A stretch of 64,000 bases of DNA from Bacillota bacterium (lineage in GTDB: Bacteria > Bacillota > UBA4882 > UBA8346): contig JAEYRN010000001.1 of the NCBI GenBank assembly GCA_023435565.1, positions 1 through 64,000 of the forward strand. Direction: 5' to 3'. The notes below the pieces were generated by a model, which saw nothing but the letters and a program-made list of their open reading frames with translations, searched no databases and was not told where the DNA came from. The translations under genes were made by a program, and so were the position numbers. Shown here piece after piece: positions 62,780-64,000 of this stretch. Each line of letters begins with the position of its first letter. Position 1 is the stretch's first letter.

Positions 62780-62812
62780 AAAGGGTAGCCTAAAAGGCTC
62801 CCTTTATTTTTT
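62780..62812 (+). terminator. Terminator of the CapA-deacetylase pair
   Basis: AAAGGG plus AGCC (62780-62790) pairs with GGCT plus CCCTTT (62796-62805) with one bulge, followed by ATTTTTTT. Confidence 0.8.
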
Positions 62813-62876
62813 TCAGAAGTTTAAAAATTTCTTAATCAGAAATAATACTGTTGAATTTAGGATAGGGGGTTTTAAT

Positions 62877-63761
62877 ATGGTTTCTGATTTTTATCAAGAA
62901 TTAACTACAAAAATAAATGACCGATTGACTGATGACAAACAGCTTGCTCCTTATGCATTAAAGGCAAAGGTCTATGAGGATGGTTTAGTTCGTATCCAAG
63001 GAATAGTAGATGTACTAAAGGAAAGGGACCAAGCAGAGGAAATTATTCGGGATTTTCCCGGTGTCAAAAAGGTTGAAAACAATATTACGGTTTGTACCGA
63101 TGGTGGTATTGATGATGAAGATGTAGCCTTTGAAGTTGGCGAAGAACTGATGGCTAATCCGGAGATTCCTGATTCGGTGGGCGTAAGGGTAAGTGGCGGT
63201 CAAGTTCAATTGGTAGGGAGCATTCAAAACCAAGGGCAAGCATTGGAAGCAATTGAAGCAGCTGGAAAAGCCAGAGGGGTAAGGGAAGTTCGCAATCAAT
63301 TAAAGTATAATGAAGAACTTGATGATGCAGGTATAACAAACCGAATCCAAGCTGCTTTTATAGAAGAACCTAATATTATTCCCGGAAGAATTAAAGTGTT
63401 GACTGAAAACGGATCGGTTGTCTTGTGGGGAAATGGTTCTGACGAGGAGATTAGGCTGGCGATGGAGATAGCCTCCAAAATACCAGGAGTTAAGTCAGTA
63501 AAAAGTTCTTTTAGTCATGAACGGATCGAACTTGATGACCAAATAATAGTGAAAGCTATGGATATGATTACGGCCAATCCCTATTTAAACGAGATGCCGG
63601 TTGATATTGAAGTTGAGGATGGCAAAATTGTTTTAACGGGAATGGTTGATAGTTTGGAAGCCAAACGTGGCATAGATGAAGTTATTCATGAAGTGATTAT
63701 GGGCTTAAAACCGGCTGCATTTAAAGTAGATAATCAAGTCCGACTGGTGGAAAAGGTTTAG
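62877..63761 (+). CDS. BON-domain protein with four repeats
   Basis: 294 residues from the ATG at 62877 (AGGGGG upstream); the frame continues back through the terminator and is not used. No signal peptide. Four BON modules are visible, each with an amphipathic helix then V-(S/T/E)-x-G-x-V-x-L-x-G and a second helix: VYEDGLVRIQGIVD, VSGGQVQLVGSIQN, LTENGSVVLWGNG, VEDGKIVLTGMVD. BON domains bind membranes or phospholipid, and in Bacillota may be cytoplasmic. It overlaps the stop of the convergent cca gene by 4 bases. Confidence 0.88.
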   Translation: MVSDFYQELTTKINDRLTDDKQLAPYALKAKVYEDGLVRIQGIVDVLKERDQAEEIIRDFPGVKKVENNITVCTDGGIDDEDVAFEVGEELMANPEIPDSVGVRVSGGQVQLVGSIQNQGQALEAIEAAGKARGVREVRNQLKYNEELDDAGITNRIQAAFIEEPNIIPGRIKVLTENGSVVLWGNGSDEEIRLAMEIASKIPGVKSVKSSFSHERIELDDQIIVKAMDMITANPYLNEMPVDIEVEDGKIVLTGMVDSLEAKRGIDEVIHEVIMGLKPAAFKVDNQVRLVEKV

Positions 63762-64000
63762 ACTTGATTCTCTTTTGAATTAACATATCTTTTTGCAATA
63801 TCCAGAAGGAGGTCTTTTTGGTTTAAATCAGGTTCTTCAAGGACCTGTTCCGAAAGGTAATTTATTATTTCTCCAACCAGAGGCCCGGGCTTAATGCCTA
63901 AGCGTTCAATTAGTTCGTGGCCGTTAAGTGCTATTTTATTCGGTTTTTCGGTATCTGATTTAAGAATAGAAAGAACCCTATCGGATAAATCATTCCAATA
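63758..64000 (-). CDS. cca: CCA-adding enzyme / tRNA nucleotidyltransferase, C-terminal part
   Basis: The last 80 residues are present; the 5' part lies beyond the window. IALNGHELIERLGIKPGPLV and EIINYLSEQVLEEPDLN are the C-terminal RNA-binding helices of class II tRNA nucleotidyltransferases. The stop TAA is at 63760-63758. No defect seen in the visible part. Confidence 0.85.
   Translation of the reverse strand, partial: YWNDLSDRVLSILKSDTEKPNKIALNGHELIERLGIKPGPLVGEIINYLSEQVLEEPDLNQKDLLLDIAKRYVNSKENQV

Overview
The window (about 40% G+C by eye) looks like chromosome of an endospore-forming, chemotactic member of the Bacillota that probably has an outer membrane. Sporulation is indicated by a spoVAC-spoVAD-spoVAE-DUF1657 cluster and a LysM/SleB hydrolase. 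A Bacillota background is indicated by a T-box leader before tyrS, CheD, and paired heptaprenyl-diphosphate-synthase-like and YtpB-like genes. A diderm envelope is indicated by an OmpA-type peptidoglycan-binding protein, a LolA-like carrier, two LolC/E-type permeases with a LolD-type ATPase, and an exported beta-barrel protein ending in Phe. The genus cannot be fixed from the sequence alone.

Layout. 0.3-11.4 kb is an accessory spore/envelope region: a TIG-OmpA protein, three AprX-like subtilases interleaved with an NlpC/P60 protein and hydrophobic microproteins, a PFFGFPG-repeat microprotein, and the spoVA cluster. Most of these genes appear to start with TTG or CTG. 11.4-19.9 kb holds a membrane-anchored TPR protein, a 1396-residue exported multidomain protein and a LysM-SleB hydrolase. 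20.3-29.9 kb holds a REC-HDOD protein, a class A penicillin-binding protein and the chemotaxis operon cheD-cheA-cheW-cheR-cheB-cheY. 30.2-36.6 kb holds murI, a second TPR protein, a composite repeat element, an aminotransferase, tRNA-Leu(CAG), a DJ-1/PfpI protein and a flavin reductase. 37.0-43.2 kb is a five-gene operon that could form a route across the whole envelope (ATPase, two permeases, LolA-like carrier, beta-barrel). 43.3-47.1 kb holds murG and a polar amino acid ABC importer whose permease carries an extra PEGA domain. 47.3-51.8 kb holds polyprenyl synthase, a YtpB-like terpene synthase, a left-handed beta-helix protein, a decayed YbjQ gene and a homocitrate-synthase-like enzyme. 52.1-64 kb holds tyrS with its T-box, an SH3-NlpC/P60 protein, a Nudix hydrolase, a GT-B-like protein, a diguanylate cyclase, serC, an exported FlgT/CsgG-like protein, CapA-like and polysaccharide deacetylase proteins, a BON protein and the 3' end of a CCA-adding enzyme.

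The strongest signals beyond routine annotation are: (i) a hydrophobic motif shared between free microproteins and the duplicated tail of the third subtilase; (ii) a gap-free 117-bp repeat with terminal inverted repeats, present in two inverted copies, with a diverged relative upstream of a subtilase; (iii) the PEGA-permease fusion; (iv) the LolD/FtsX/FtsX/LolA/barrel operon; (v) a run of non-AUG starts; and (vi) a 145-bp palindromic element of two nested repeat types.
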